Assembly: GCA_024226735.1 (NCBI GenBank)
Contig: JAAELL010000122.1
Coordinates: 1-64,000 of the forward strand
DNA length: 64,000 bases
Origin: a bacterium
Lineage (GTDB): Bacteria > Planctomycetota > UBA1135 > GCA-002686595
Direction of reading: 5' to 3'
Shown: in pieces, positions 18,902-28,328 of the stretch
Numbering within the stretch: the stretch's first letter is position 1
How the letters are laid out: every line of letters starts with the position of its first letter
Program-made: the position numbers and the translations under genes
The notes under the pieces: model-generated
The model's database searches: none
What the model was told of the DNA's origin: nothing
Seen by the model: only the letters and a program-made list of their open reading frames with translations

Positions 18902-19963
18902 CTACGGCGTCGGGTCGAACGCAACCTGTCGCGCGCATCTCCGTGACATCGAGATCAACGTGGGCGACAGCGGGCGCCAGCGCGGGCGCAAGTCGTAGAC
19001 GAGTGCCAGTCGCAAGAAGGTCGACGCCTGGTACCAGCTCAAGCGACCGTAGAAACCGCTTCCCGTGGATGCGTAGCCCTCCAGGAGCGCACTCGCGCAC
19101 TCCTCGGCCCTGGCCTGGCTCGCGCCGCACCAGCCCTGAAGCGCGCGCAGCTGGAGGTGGGCGGTGAGGTTGCCCAGGTCGAGCGCCGGGTCGCCCGCCG
19201 CCGCGATATCGAAGTCGAGAATGTACACGCGGCCGTCTTCGGTGAGGAGCTGGCCGTCGTGCAGGTCGCGGTGCAGGAACACGGGCGGCTGTGAGCCGGG
19301 CCTCTGCCCAACGACCGCCGTGCGCCGTAGGTCCTCGAGGGCGCGGTCGACGCCGTCTGGGACCGGCCGCACGGACTCGAACCGCTGTGCCGCGCGGACG
19401 AGCAGCGCGAGCTCCTCGTCGACGCCGTGCTCGCCGAGCCCATCGAGCGGAGCGCGCTGGACCCTGCGCAGCCCGCGACCGATCGACTCGAAGATCTGCG
19501 CCGACGCGGAGGTGACGGCGACCGCATCGCCGAACACTTCGCGCGCGACCCACGAGGCGCTCTGCGTGTCCGACGACTCGATGACCGGTGTCCCGACACC
19601 ATTGTCGAGGTGCAGTTCCGCTCGCCGCTGACGCGCGCACGCTGCATGCATGCGGCCAGACCTGTAGCCCTTGCGGATTCCCTCGCAGGAGCGCAGGACC
19701 ATGCGCCGCCCCGGTCGCCAGGCGAGGACCTCGGTCTCGGCATCGATGCGCGATGCGACGGGCAATCGGTCGTCCTCTGCGGGCGCGAGCTCGACGAGGC
19801 GCTCGTCCTTCCACCGAAACCAGCGCTGCACACGTTCGACATCCGTCGTCAGGACGATGCCGTCGCGCTCCCGGACGTCGACACGAACGATGTGCTGCTC
19901 GCTCGTTCCCGGACCCAGTGCGTCATCGAGGGCACGCTCGGCCGCAGCGAGCGGCTTCAACAC
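18902..19963 (-). CDS. Aminoglycoside-phosphotransferase-like kinase 1
   Basis: A 353-aa protein of the APH/choline-kinase fold. The catalytic loop is FLHRDLHDGQLL and the metal motif YILDFDIAAAGDPALDLGNL follows. GTG 19963 is chosen because GGGAGG stands 7 nt upstream; it overlaps the preceding gene by 7 nt. Such enzymes phosphorylate small sugars or alcohols with ATP. Their place between glycosyltransferases and an exporter suggests they phosphorylate a sugar precursor or intermediate here. Resistance to an antibiotic is possible but has no specific support. Confidence 0.78.
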   Translation of the reverse strand: MLKPLAAAERALDDALGPGTSEQHIVRVDVRERDGIVLTTDVERVQRWFRWKDERLVELAPAEDDRLPVASRIDAETEVLAWRPGRRMVLRSCEGIRKGYRSGRMHAACARQRRAELHLDNGVGTPVIESSDTQSASWVAREVFGDAVAVTSASAQIFESIGRGLRRVQRAPLDGLGEHGVDEELALLVRAAQRFESVRPVPDGVDRALEDLRRTAVVGQRPGSQPPVFLHRDLHDGQLLTEDGRVYILDFDIAAAGDPALDLGNLTAHLQLRALQGWCGASQARAEECASALLEGYASTGSGFYGRLSWYQASTFLRLALVYDLRPRWRPLSPTLISMSRRCARQVAFDPTP

Positions 19964-21267
19964 GACACACCTCCCGCACGCGCGGCCGCTGTCGCGAGCT
20001 CCACGCCCAGGCGTGCCTTCTCGAGACCGTCGCGCTCGAGACGGCGCAGGGCTCCCGCCGCGCGGCGCGCGAGCTCGACCGCCGTCCACTCGAGCAGACG
20101 CGCTTCGCGCACGCTCCCCCCCGCGCCACGGTACCCATCGATCAATGCGCGACACGCCTCCAGGGCATCGACTCGCGTCTGGACCGGGCCGGATCGCGCC
20201 GACCGCAGCATCAGCTCGTCCGCCATCCAGCTCGCGAGATCCTCTTCGGGCTCCCCGGGCCGGACCGCGTCGAGATCCAGAACGCCGAGCTCGCGTCCGG
20301 GGCCTTCGACGAGCTGGTCGGGGTGGAAGTCGCCGTGAATCCAAACCGTCGGCGCGACGACGATCCGGGGCCCGATCGACTCGATCCCTGCCGCGAGCTC
20401 GGGTTCGAGCTCCAGGAGCTCGCGCGCGGAGCGCAAGGGTTCGATCGAGCGCGATCGGCTCCCGGGACACGGGCGATGCCACGCGGCGAGCGTCGCTCCC
20501 GCACGTTCGGCCGACGAGAAGTCATCGGGTGCCAGCGGCTCTCCCGCGAGCCACGTCTCGAGGAGGACGCCGGACTCCGGATCGTGGTGGACCAGCGTCG
20601 GACCCGCGACGTCGCCCACGCGCGCGTACATGCGACGTCGTCCGGCAACGTGCAGCGCCTCGTATGCCGGCAACACGCGGGCGGCAAGCGTGAACTGGCT
20701 CTTGGCCTCGCCGCGGCGCAGACCCAAGTCCAGCTCGAAGACAGCCCGGCGTTCGGGCTTGTAGCGCAGGAGCCGAACGTTCGACTTGCGCCGCCGAACG
20801 CGCCATGAGCCGACGCTCCCGCTCGCGTGCACCATCCGCGCGATGCGGCGCTTGTCGACGATGCGTTCGAGCCCTTGCAGTATGCGGTCGGCCGGAAAGC
20901 ACCACAGAACCGCACCCGCATCCCGCACGTGGGCGAAGGGCGCGAGGCGTGTGCCCGCGCCGGTCTTGCGCCGTCGCACGTGGAACACCGACGCGATGTT
21001 TTCAGCCTTGCCCAGCGCGTACTGCTTGCACGTCACGATCTCGCTCGCCCCGTCGTCGAACGCGACCGACCATGAAGTCGTGATCGAATTGAACGGCTTC
21101 CACCGCGCGTACTCGAGGCGTGCCGACCGCGCGACTGGCTCCGCGCGAGCGCTCAGGTGCTCCTCGATCCACTCCAGGATCGACTCGGAGGTCGGCGGAG
21201 AGAGCCCGGTGTCGCTGAGCCGTGAGGCCAGCTCCAGATCTCGCTCGTACGCACGCAGACCGGTCAT
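19957..21267 (-). CDS. Aminoglycoside-phosphotransferase-like kinase 2
   Basis: A 436-aa protein, a second APH-fold kinase. It carries WIHGDFHPDQLVEGPGRELG and VLDLDAVRPGEPEEDLASW, the catalytic Asp loop and the metal-binding Asp. The N-terminal half has KSNVRLLRYKPERRAVFELD, like APH proteins with an extended N-lobe. It overlaps the ABC gene by 4 nt (start 21267, ABC stop 21264) and the next kinase by 7 nt, so translation is coupled. The last residues end in Cys. The target is unknown and is probably shared with, or sequential to, kinase 1. Confidence 0.78.
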   Translation of the reverse strand: MTGLRAYERDLELASRLSDTGLSPPTSESILEWIEEHLSARAEPVARSARLEYARWKPFNSITTSWSVAFDDGASEIVTCKQYALGKAENIASVFHVRRRKTGAGTRLAPFAHVRDAGAVLWCFPADRILQGLERIVDKRRIARMVHASGSVGSWRVRRRKSNVRLLRYKPERRAVFELDLGLRRGEAKSQFTLAARVLPAYEALHVAGRRRMYARVGDVAGPTLVHHDPESGVLLETWLAGEPLAPDDFSSAERAGATLAAWHRPCPGSRSRSIEPLRSARELLELEPELAAGIESIGPRIVVAPTVWIHGDFHPDQLVEGPGRELGVLDLDAVRPGEPEEDLASWMADELMLRSARSGPVQTRVDALEACRALIDGYRGAGGSVREARLLEWTAVELARRAAGALRRLERDGLEKARLGVELATAAARAGGVSC

Positions 21268-23039
21268 CCGCCCACCGCCAGCGGCTTGCCGCACAATGCC
21301 GCGTACGCGTCGCAGCTCTGCAGCAGCTCCGCATGCAGGCCCGAGCGCACGCCGCCCCGCGCGGGCAGGAATGCGATCCGGTCGAACAGCTCCAGCCGGC
21401 GCGTCTCGTGCGTGATGACGATGACAAGCTGCTCCGCGGCGCGGCTCTGCAACGCGTCCATCACGCGTTCCGCGGCACGCCGGTCGAGGCCCCCGAACGG
21501 CTCGTCGACGATCAGGATCGGCGCGTCGCGCAAGAGCGTCCGGGCGAGGCTGACGCGCCGCGCCTGACCTCCCGACAGCCCGACGCCACCTGCGCCGAGG
21601 ATCGTGTCGAGACCGTCGGGCAAGTCGAAGACGAACTCGTCGGCACCGGCGTCGACCAGCGCAGCAGCAAGGTCGTCGTCGGAAGCGTGGGGCCGGGCGA
21701 GAAGCAGGTTCTCGCGCAGCGTCTCGCCGAAGAGCACTACGTTCTGCATCGACAGCCCGAAACGTGCGCGCAAGGAGTCGAGGTCGAGCTCGCGCAGATC
21801 GCGGCCATCGAGCAACACCCGTCCCGCGTCCGGATCGAGCAGCCGCACGGCGAGCGAAGTCAGCGTCGACTTGCCGACGCCGTTCTTGCCGAGCAGTGCC
21901 GTCACGGCGCCGCGCTCGAACTCCACGTTCACGTCGGTCAAGACGGGCTGTTCGGGCTCGTAGGCGAAGTGCACGTGATCGAAAACGAGCGAGCGGGGGC
22001 GCTCGGGCGCGGGCTGCAGGCCGTCGGCCGAGCACACTTCGGGCGCCTCGTCCAAGACCTCGAGGATGCGCTCGCCACACGCGGTTCCGCGCGCGATCTT
22101 CGCCATCTGCTTCGACGCGGAGCGCACGGGCTTCATCAATCCGCGCACGTAGGACAGAAACACGAGCAGCTCACCCGGCGTCAGCACGCCGTCGACGACG
22201 CGCATGCCGCCCGCGGCCAGCGTCGTCGCGAGAGCGACCGCGACGAAACCCTCGACCGACGCGCTCATGCGCGCGGCAACGCGCGCCGTCTTGAGGCCAG
22301 CGCGCGCACTGCGGCGGTTGTTGCGCGCGAAGCGGCGCACGGTGTGAGAAGTGCCTCCCAGCGACTGCACGAGCGTGTTTCCTGCGATCGCCTCATGCAG
22401 GAAGTCCGCGAGCTCACCCTCTTTGCGTCGCTGCTTGCGGACCGCTATCGTCAAGCGGACCGACAGGATGCGCACGACGAGCAGGGCCAGTGGAACGAGG
22501 CCGAGCAGGATCGCCGTCAGCTGGATGTCGACGAGCATCATGACGGCGATCGTGCCGACGACCTGGACGACCCGCGTGCCCAGCGCGACGCTCGAGTCGA
22601 CGACCATCGTGCGGACCATCGGCACGTCGCCCATGAGCCGCATCAAGAGATCGCCCGACTTGTGCCGGGCGTGGAAGCGTGGCGACAGCTCCGAGAGATG
22701 CGCAAAGATGCGCAAACGCAGGTTGCGCGTGAACGTGTGCCCGATCGCTGTGATGCGCAGCGTACCGACGTACTCGGTCAGCGCGCGCCCGGCGGTGAAC
22801 ACGAGCGCGGCCCCGGCGCCTGTCCAGATGTAGAAGGCTGGGTCGCGCACCGTCTGCGCGCGTGGATCGAGCGCGTTGTCGAAGATCCACTGGATCGGCC
22901 ACGGACGCAGGAGCTCGAACGCGACGACCGTCAGCGCCAGAGTGGTCACGAGTGCGAGGCCTCGAAGCTCGCCCGCGAGCTCCGTCGAAAAGCGTTTCGC
23001 GGTCGAGAGCCCCTTGGACAGCTCTTGGAGCCGCTTCAT
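21264..23039 (-). CDS. ABC exporter, fused permease and ATPase (type IV/MsbA-like)
   Basis: A 591-aa half-transporter. Residues about 25-320 are six membrane helices of the ABC exporter fold with the coupling segment LRLRIFAHLSELSPRFHA. Residues about 345-591 are the ATPase: Walker A LLGKNGVGKST, Q-loop SMQNVVLFGETLRENL, signature GLSGGQARRVSLARTLL, Walker B ILIVDEPFGGLDR, H-loop VIVITHETRR. ATG 23039 overlaps the preceding glycosyltransferase stop by 4 nt. Homodimers would flip or export a lipid-linked or small glycosylated product across the inner membrane. Confidence 0.9.
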   Translation of the reverse strand: MKRLQELSKGLSTAKRFSTELAGELRGLALVTTLALTVVAFELLRPWPIQWIFDNALDPRAQTVRDPAFYIWTGAGAALVFTAGRALTEYVGTLRITAIGHTFTRNLRLRIFAHLSELSPRFHARHKSGDLLMRLMGDVPMVRTMVVDSSVALGTRVVQVVGTIAVMMLVDIQLTAILLGLVPLALLVVRILSVRLTIAVRKQRRKEGELADFLHEAIAGNTLVQSLGGTSHTVRRFARNNRRSARAGLKTARVAARMSASVEGFVAVALATTLAAGGMRVVDGVLTPGELLVFLSYVRGLMKPVRSASKQMAKIARGTACGERILEVLDEAPEVCSADGLQPAPERPRSLVFDHVHFAYEPEQPVLTDVNVEFERGAVTALLGKNGVGKSTLTSLAVRLLDPDAGRVLLDGRDLRELDLDSLRARFGLSMQNVVLFGETLRENLLLARPHASDDDLAAALVDAGADEFVFDLPDGLDTILGAGGVGLSGGQARRVSLARTLLRDAPILIVDEPFGGLDRRAAERVMDALQSRAAEQLVIVITHETRRLELFDRIAFLPARGGVRSGLHAELLQSCDAYAALCGKPLAVGG

Positions 23040-24094
23040 CCGACGGCCTCTGACAGCCCGTCGAGGATCCGATCCGCAATTCCGTTCCACGTGTTCCGCA
23101 GCGCACGCTCTCGGGCAGCCGTTGCGCAGCGCTCACGCAGCTCGCGATCGACGACGAGCTTGCGCAGCGAAGCGACGAGCGCGCCTCGGTCACCGGGCCG
23201 ATACACGAGTCCCTCGCGGCCGTTCTCGACCAGAGCCGGTAGATCGCCGAGCATCGGTACGACCGGGACCGCGCGGGACACCATCGCCTCGGCCAGCTTG
23301 AGCGGCGAGAAGTAGAACGGCGCATGCGCATCGTGCGTCAGCGCGAGCAGGTCGTAGCGGGCGACGTACCCACCGATTCGCTCGTGCTCGACCCACTCGA
23401 AGTGATGCGATCGGCCGAACCCAGCGACGGGCTCCAAGGCGGCGTCGAAGGGGCCACCGCCGACCGTCAAGAGGAATACGTCCAGGCCCTCCAGGACGAG
23501 CTCCTCGAAGGCGTCGACGAGCAGTCCGAAGTTGTGCCACGGGCGCAGCCGCCCATGGAAACCGATCGTCACGGCGCTGCGCGGCACGACGCGCGTGACG
23601 GCGCTGTCGACTGGCCGGTCGAACCGCGACGGGTCGACTCCGTTCGGAGCGAGCAAGATGCGCTGCGCAGGCGCACCGCGAGCACGGACGTAGTCGGCGA
23701 CAGCGCTCGAGACGACGACGACGCGCGCCGCGGACCGCAGCAGCTCGCGCTCAGCGCGCGCATCGAGCACGATCGGGTTGTTCGCGCGGTAGCGACGGGC
23801 TTCCTCCTCGAGCGGCGCATTGACCTCCAGGACGTGCGGGATCCCGAGCGCGCGCGCAGTCCGTCCGGCAGCAAACGCCCCGAGCGCGTAGCGTTCGTAG
23901 ATGAGGTCGATTGGCTCGCGCCGATGGAGTTGCTGGAGCGAGGAGTCGATCACCTTGGGATCGGCATCGCTCACCGCGACGACTTGCGCGCCGGCTGCAG
24001 CGAACGCGCTCTCCATGGCAGCGACGTGGACCGCTGCACCCTTCTTCGAGCCGGGCCGGATACCGCGGTCCTGATTGACGCAGGCGACCCTCAC
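23036..24094 (-). CDS. Glycosyltransferase, GT4 family
   Basis: A 352-aa GT-B enzyme: RVACVNQDRGIRPGSKKGAAVHV at the N-terminus (acceptor loop), PNGVDPSRFDRPV, TIGFHGRLRPWHNFGLLVDAF opening the donor half, and YFSPLKLAEAMVSRAVPVV (EX7E-like) near the nucleotide sugar. It starts with GTG at 24094 preceded by GGAGG, overlapping the upstream gene by 4 nt. It belongs to the compact glycan cluster; donor sugar unknown. Confidence 0.85.
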   Translation of the reverse strand: MRVACVNQDRGIRPGSKKGAAVHVAAMESAFAAAGAQVVAVSDADPKVIDSSLQQLHRREPIDLIYERYALGAFAAGRTARALGIPHVLEVNAPLEEEARRYRANNPIVLDARAERELLRSAARVVVVSSAVADYVRARGAPAQRILLAPNGVDPSRFDRPVDSAVTRVVPRSAVTIGFHGRLRPWHNFGLLVDAFEELVLEGLDVFLLTVGGGPFDAALEPVAGFGRSHHFEWVEHERIGGYVARYDLLALTHDAHAPFYFSPLKLAEAMVSRAVPVVPMLGDLPALVENGREGLVYRPGDRGALVASLRKLVVDRELRERCATAARERALRNTWNGIADRILDGLSEAVG

Positions 24095-25323
24095 CTGGCC
24101 ACCTCCACCGGTCCGCCAACCTCCGCGAACCAACGCCCGAGCACGCGCGCGGCCTCGCGGCCATCGAACGCCTGCTCGGCATGCAGGCGACCGCGTTCGG
24201 CGAGCTCGCGCCGGCGCCTCGCGTCCGCGAGCAGGCCGGTCAAGGCTTCGGCGGTCGACTCGACGTCGCGTTCGGGCACGAGCACGCCTGCGTCGCCGTC
24301 CGCGAGGATTTCCGGTACCCCGGTCACGGGCGTCGAGATGCACGGTAGACCGACCGCGAGCGCTTCGAGCAAGACGGTCGGCAGAGCGTCGCGGTTGCCA
24401 TCTTCGCCGATGACGCACGGCAAGCAGAACACCGTTGCCTCGCGCATCAGCGCGCGGACTCCGTCCTGATCGAGCGCGCCCGCGAAGACGACTTGGTCTT
24501 CGATTCCGAGCGCATCCGCGGTCGCGACGAGCCACTCGTGCTCGTCTCCCTGCCCGACGATGGTCACCCTCGGACGCACGCCGTCCGTCCCCATGCGGGC
24601 CACTGCCTTCAACAGGATGTCGAAGCCCTTCTTCTCGACGAGCCTGCCGACGGCCAGAACGTGGTTCTCCTCGCGGTCCGCCGGCGTGTAGGCGAAGCTC
24701 GCCAGGTCGATCCCGTTGTACAGCCTGCGCACACGCCGCGACACGACCGGCGAGAGGCGCTCGCGCAGGTAGCGCACGTTCGCGTCGCAAACGGTGACGG
24801 TGAACGCGGACCGTTCGACGACCATGTCGAGCTGGTCGCGATCGACCGTTGAGCGGTAGATGTCCTTGGCGTGTGCGGTGATGCTGTAGGACGGTCCTCC
24901 GAGCTCGTGCGCCATCATTGCGACGAGTGCCGCCTCGGTCGCGAAGTGCACGTGAACGTGCTCCACGCCCAGCTCGCGCGTGCGGCGCAAGAGGTAGAGC
25001 GCCTCGCCGAAGAGGCTCGAAAGGCGCGGGTGGTCGAAAGGCGCAAGCTCGCGCACGAGCCCGCCGAGCCGCTCGATCAGGTCGGCGGAGCTCTCGCCCT
25101 CGACGAACAGCTCGCGCCACGGATCGGGTCGCGACTCACCTCCGATCAGCTCGACGGGCGCACGCACGCCGGCGAGCGCGGGATGCCGGAGCTCGTCATC
25201 GGGCTTGCGGCGCGAGAAGACCACGACGTCGGTACCGAGCGCTTCTTGCGCCAGGATCTCCCCCAGGACGAACGTCTCGGAGAGGCGCGGGAACTTCTTG
25301 AGCAGATAGGCGACACGGGTCAT
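24091..25323 (-). CDS. Glycosyltransferase, GT4 family (WcaL-like)
   Basis: A 410-aa protein. It starts MTRVAYLLKKFPRLSETFV, the typical opening of WcaL/colanic-acid-type transferases. It continues with HVHFATEAALVAMMAHELGG, SITAHAKDIYRSTVD, YNGIDLASFAY, AVGRLVEKKGFDILLKAVA and the donor-site PTVLLEALAVGLPCISTPVTGVPEI. Length is usual. ATG 25323 overlaps the preceding stop by 4 nt. It probably adds a hexose during surface glycan assembly. Confidence 0.88.
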   Translation of the reverse strand: MTRVAYLLKKFPRLSETFVLGEILAQEALGTDVVVFSRRKPDDELRHPALAGVRAPVELIGGESRPDPWRELFVEGESSADLIERLGGLVRELAPFDHPRLSSLFGEALYLLRRTRELGVEHVHVHFATEAALVAMMAHELGGPSYSITAHAKDIYRSTVDRDQLDMVVERSAFTVTVCDANVRYLRERLSPVVSRRVRRLYNGIDLASFAYTPADREENHVLAVGRLVEKKGFDILLKAVARMGTDGVRPRVTIVGQGDEHEWLVATADALGIEDQVVFAGALDQDGVRALMREATVFCLPCVIGEDGNRDALPTVLLEALAVGLPCISTPVTGVPEILADGDAGVLVPERDVESTAEALTGLLADARRRRELAERGRLHAEQAFDGREAARVLGRWFAEVGGPVEVAR

Positions 25324-26528
25324 TGGACGCACGCCTCCTCGCGTACGGGCGTTTCCATGCCGAGAAGCTCGCTCGCGACGCGTGTGATCGCGGCGGTCCC
25401 ATCGAGCGGCGGCCGCTCGCCGCGCGCCGGTTCGGCCACGAGCGCGCGCTCGACCGAGGCGCGCAGCGTGCCGGGCGTTGGCGAGCGCAGGCATTGGGCC
25501 AGTCCCCGGCGCTGCAAGCGCTCGGCACGGATGAGCTGTTCGGCGCGCGGCCAGACGCGCGGCAACAGGACGGAGGGGACGTGGCTGCTCAGGATCTCGG
25601 CGGCGGTGTTGTAGCCCGCCATGGACACGACAGCCGATGCCCCCTGCAGGACGCGCGGGAGCTCGGAGTGGAAGGGACGCACGTCGACGTGCTCGATCTG
25701 ACGTGCACGGCGCTCGATGCGCCGCGCCTCACGGGTCTCGAGCAGCGGTCCCGAGACGAGCGTCGTGTCCCACTCGACCTGGCCGAGCTCGAGCCCGGCG
25801 AGGTAGGTCTCGAGGTGCTTGGCGCCATCCTCGCCACCGCCGACGGTGACGACCACTCGCGGGCGCGGCCCGGGCAGTGCCTTCCACGGTCGCGCGATGC
25901 GCGGACGAACGACGTAGCCCGTGAACTCGACGCGCTCGGCGACGCCTTCCGGCAACGCGTACTCGACGCGCGGGTCGAATACGGTCGGCCAGCCGTAGAT
26001 GCAGATGCGGTCGAAGTCCTCGGTGAACGAACGCTGGACCTCCGCGTGTCGCCATTCCGAGGCGACCGAGCTCGGGGCGTCGATGATGTCGCGCAGCCCC
26101 AGGATCGTGCGCGTGCCGTTCGGGCGCGCCGCGCGCAGGACCGGCAGGAGCTCGCCCGCAAGGCCCGTCACCTTATGGTCGACGACGAGCAAGTGCGGCC
26201 GGTAGGCGCGGTAGAGCTCCAGGAGCAGGCTGCGGCGCATCGCGATCACCGCATCGAGGGCCAGGGGCAAACTGCGCGGGACGTAGCGGCCCGTGCCGTC
26301 CTTGGAGACCGACGGCAGCTTGACGACGTCGATCCCGTCAGTTGCAGGAAAGCGCGTCGCGCACGGAGAGCCGGTCGCGATCACAGCACTCGCGCCGGGC
26401 AGCGAGTCGACGAGGAAGCGGGCGATCGTCAGCGAGCGCGAGAGGTGCCCGATTCCGAAGGAGTCGTGGCTATAGAGCAGAATCCTCGGCGCAGAGGCCT
26501 CGGACGAGCTTGCCGGTGAGCGTCGCAT
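25320..26528 (-). CDS. MurG-like (GT28-type) glycosyltransferase
   Basis: A 402-aa protein with ILLYSHDSFGIGHLSRSLTIA (GxGH loop of GT28 enzymes), RVVVTVGGGEDGAKHLETYL between the halves, and VVSMAGYNTAAEILSSHVPSVLLPRVWPRAEQ at the donor site. MurG relatives move a UDP-sugar onto a lipid carrier. It is the first gene of the overlapping minus-strand cluster running down to 15283. About 240 nt upstream separates it from a divergent secreted-protein gene, so the cluster promoter must lie there. ATG 26528 is the start that opens directly into the fold. Confidence 0.82.
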   Translation of the reverse strand: MRRSPASSSEASAPRILLYSHDSFGIGHLSRSLTIARFLVDSLPGASAVIATGSPCATRFPATDGIDVVKLPSVSKDGTGRYVPRSLPLALDAVIAMRRSLLLELYRAYRPHLLVVDHKVTGLAGELLPVLRAARPNGTRTILGLRDIIDAPSSVASEWRHAEVQRSFTEDFDRICIYGWPTVFDPRVEYALPEGVAERVEFTGYVVRPRIARPWKALPGPRPRVVVTVGGGEDGAKHLETYLAGLELGQVEWDTTLVSGPLLETREARRIERRARQIEHVDVRPFHSELPRVLQGASAVVSMAGYNTAAEILSSHVPSVLLPRVWPRAEQLIRAERLQRRGLAQCLRSPTPGTLRASVERALVAEPARGERPPLDGTAAITRVASELLGMETPVREEACVQ

Positions 26529-26767
26529 GGCGGGCACGGGTGCAAGGCACGTGCCGCGGCCCGGCGGGCGCCCAGGAGCCTCCAGGGACGGCCAGGGGCG
26601 GCTCCGCGAGCACCGGGTGGCGAATCGCCCGTTTACAGAATCTAGAACCGCGTCCAGATCCTGGACGCCCCCTGAGCGCCGAACGCGGCCTGGCCAGGAT
26701 CGCGGGAGCGGCACCGTTCTTGCCCCGCGGGTTCCTTCCAACCTCAGCTCCTCGGAGGAACCTCCCC

Positions 26768-28324
26768 ATGTCACGACTCTCCCGCGCCCGACTCGCACCC
26801 ACCGCCGGACTCCTCTTCGCCTCCCTCATCGCGGGTGCCGATGCCGACACCATCTCCGGTCGCGTAGTGGACGCGAACGGGGTCGGCGTCAGCGGCGTCG
26901 ACCTCGACGTGTTCGAGCAGAACAGCGGCAACGAGGTTCCCGTCACCAACGGCGCCAGCGGCGCGGGTGGCATCTTCAATGCGCTCATCGCCGCGCCCGG
27001 CGTCTACCGCGTCGTCTTCAAACCGCCGGCGCCGCCGGTCACGACCCACCTGATCGTTCAGGTCGAAAACGTCGTCGTCGTCGGCATGGCCAACATGGGA
27101 GACGTCGCTCTGCCAGCGGGCGTGGCGCTCAGCGGAAGGGCCGTGCGCGCGGGGGGCACGCCGGTCCCGGGCGTCGACCTCGACCTCTACGACGCGAGCG
27201 GAACGGAGCTGATGCTGCAGGGCGACCAGACCGACGCGAACGGCAACTTCGTGCTGGCCGCGCCCTTCGGCGCCGTCGAGCTGCAGTTCGATACGAGCAC
27301 GGTTCCCTCGCCGCTGCTCGCCCCCGAACGGCGCGAGCTCGACTTGAGCGGCAATACGAACATCGGGAACGTGCAGCTCGAGCTCGGCTACGTGCTCTCG
27401 GCGACCGTGCGCAGGACCTCCGGGACCCCGGTCTCGAACGCCGACCTCGACGTGGTCGACATCGCAACGGGCGACGAGCGTTTCACGCCGGGTGACAACA
27501 CCAACGGCAGCGGCTTCGTCGACGTCGTCGTCCCGGCCGGGACATGGGACGTCGAGGTTTGCCCGCCCTTTGCCGATCGGCTACTCGGGCGGGTCCTGCG
27601 CGTGACCATCTCGTCGACGACGAACCTGGGCAACGTCACGCTACAGCCGGGCTTCGTGCTCTCGGGACAGGTGCGCGACGGCAACGGCTCGCCGATCGTG
27701 AACGTCGACCTCGACGTCATCCGGGCGGGGCTCGAGGTGACGCTGTGTGGCGACAACACCGACGCCGCGGGCAACTACGCGGTCATCGTGCCCAGCGGCA
27801 ACCTCGACTTGATCTACACGCCTCCCTACGAGCTTCCGTTCGGATCGCTGACGATCCCCGACCGGCCCGTCGGCGGGGACGCCTCCGAGAGCGTCGTTCT
27901 GCCCGATTGCCCATGCGCGGCGCCGATGGGCGTCGCGACCCCGGGTACGGGCGGGATCGCGCCCGTGCTCACCGCCAACGGCGGCTGCATGCGAATCGGC
28001 AACCCGGATTGGGCCGTCACGCTGTCGCAGGGGCGCGGCGGTGCGGCCGGCGCGCTCTTCTTCAACCTGGGTCAGCTCAACGCGCCGCGCGGCCTCGCGG
28101 GCCAGACGGGAGCTCAGCTCATCGCGCCCCTCGCCACGGTCCCCTTCACGCTCAACGGTGCGGCCGGCGCCGCGGGCGCCGGTTCGTACTCGCGCGGCTT
28201 CCCGCTCCCCGCCGACCCGCAGCTCGCCGGGCTGTCGCTCAGCGCGAGCGCGATCGTGTTCGATCCGGCGGCGCCGGCGGGGCGCGCGGTGCCGATCCCG
28301 GTCATGGGCGTCCTCTGCCGCTGA
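26768..28324 (+). CDS. Secreted carboxypeptidase-regulatory-like repeat protein
   Basis: A 518-aa protein. GGAGGA precedes the ATG, and a signal peptide of about 27 residues ends ADA. Four repeats of about 95 residues follow, each with the core SGRVVDANGVGVSGVDLDVFE or its variants (VSNADLDVVD, IVNVDLDVIR), then an F/Y-x-V-hydrophobic strand. These are carboxypeptidase-regulatory/CnaB-like beta sandwiches. The end is a different terminal domain from the CTD: VATPGTGGIAPVLTANGG, LSQGRGGAAGALFFNLG, GSYSRGFPLPADPQLAGLSLS. This recalls another terminal domain of planctomycete exported proteins. It is followed after 4 nt by the next gene. Confidence 0.82.
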   Translation: MSRLSRARLAPTAGLLFASLIAGADADTISGRVVDANGVGVSGVDLDVFEQNSGNEVPVTNGASGAGGIFNALIAAPGVYRVVFKPPAPPVTTHLIVQVENVVVVGMANMGDVALPAGVALSGRAVRAGGTPVPGVDLDLYDASGTELMLQGDQTDANGNFVLAAPFGAVELQFDTSTVPSPLLAPERRELDLSGNTNIGNVQLELGYVLSATVRRTSGTPVSNADLDVVDIATGDERFTPGDNTNGSGFVDVVVPAGTWDVEVCPPFADRLLGRVLRVTISSTTNLGNVTLQPGFVLSGQVRDGNGSPIVNVDLDVIRAGLEVTLCGDNTDAAGNYAVIVPSGNLDLIYTPPYELPFGSLTIPDRPVGGDASESVVLPDCPCAAPMGVATPGTGGIAPVLTANGGCMRIGNPDWAVTLSQGRGGAAGALFFNLGQLNAPRGLAGQTGAQLIAPLATVPFTLNGAAGAAGAGSYSRGFPLPADPQLAGLSLSASAIVFDPAAPAGRAVPIPVMGVLCR

Positions 28325-28328
28325 TGCA

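Noticed and set aside
19957-22080. The full 707-codon frame ending at 19957
   Set aside because: Its upstream half is antisense-like or out-of-frame sequence of the ABC transporter; the kinase starts at 21267.
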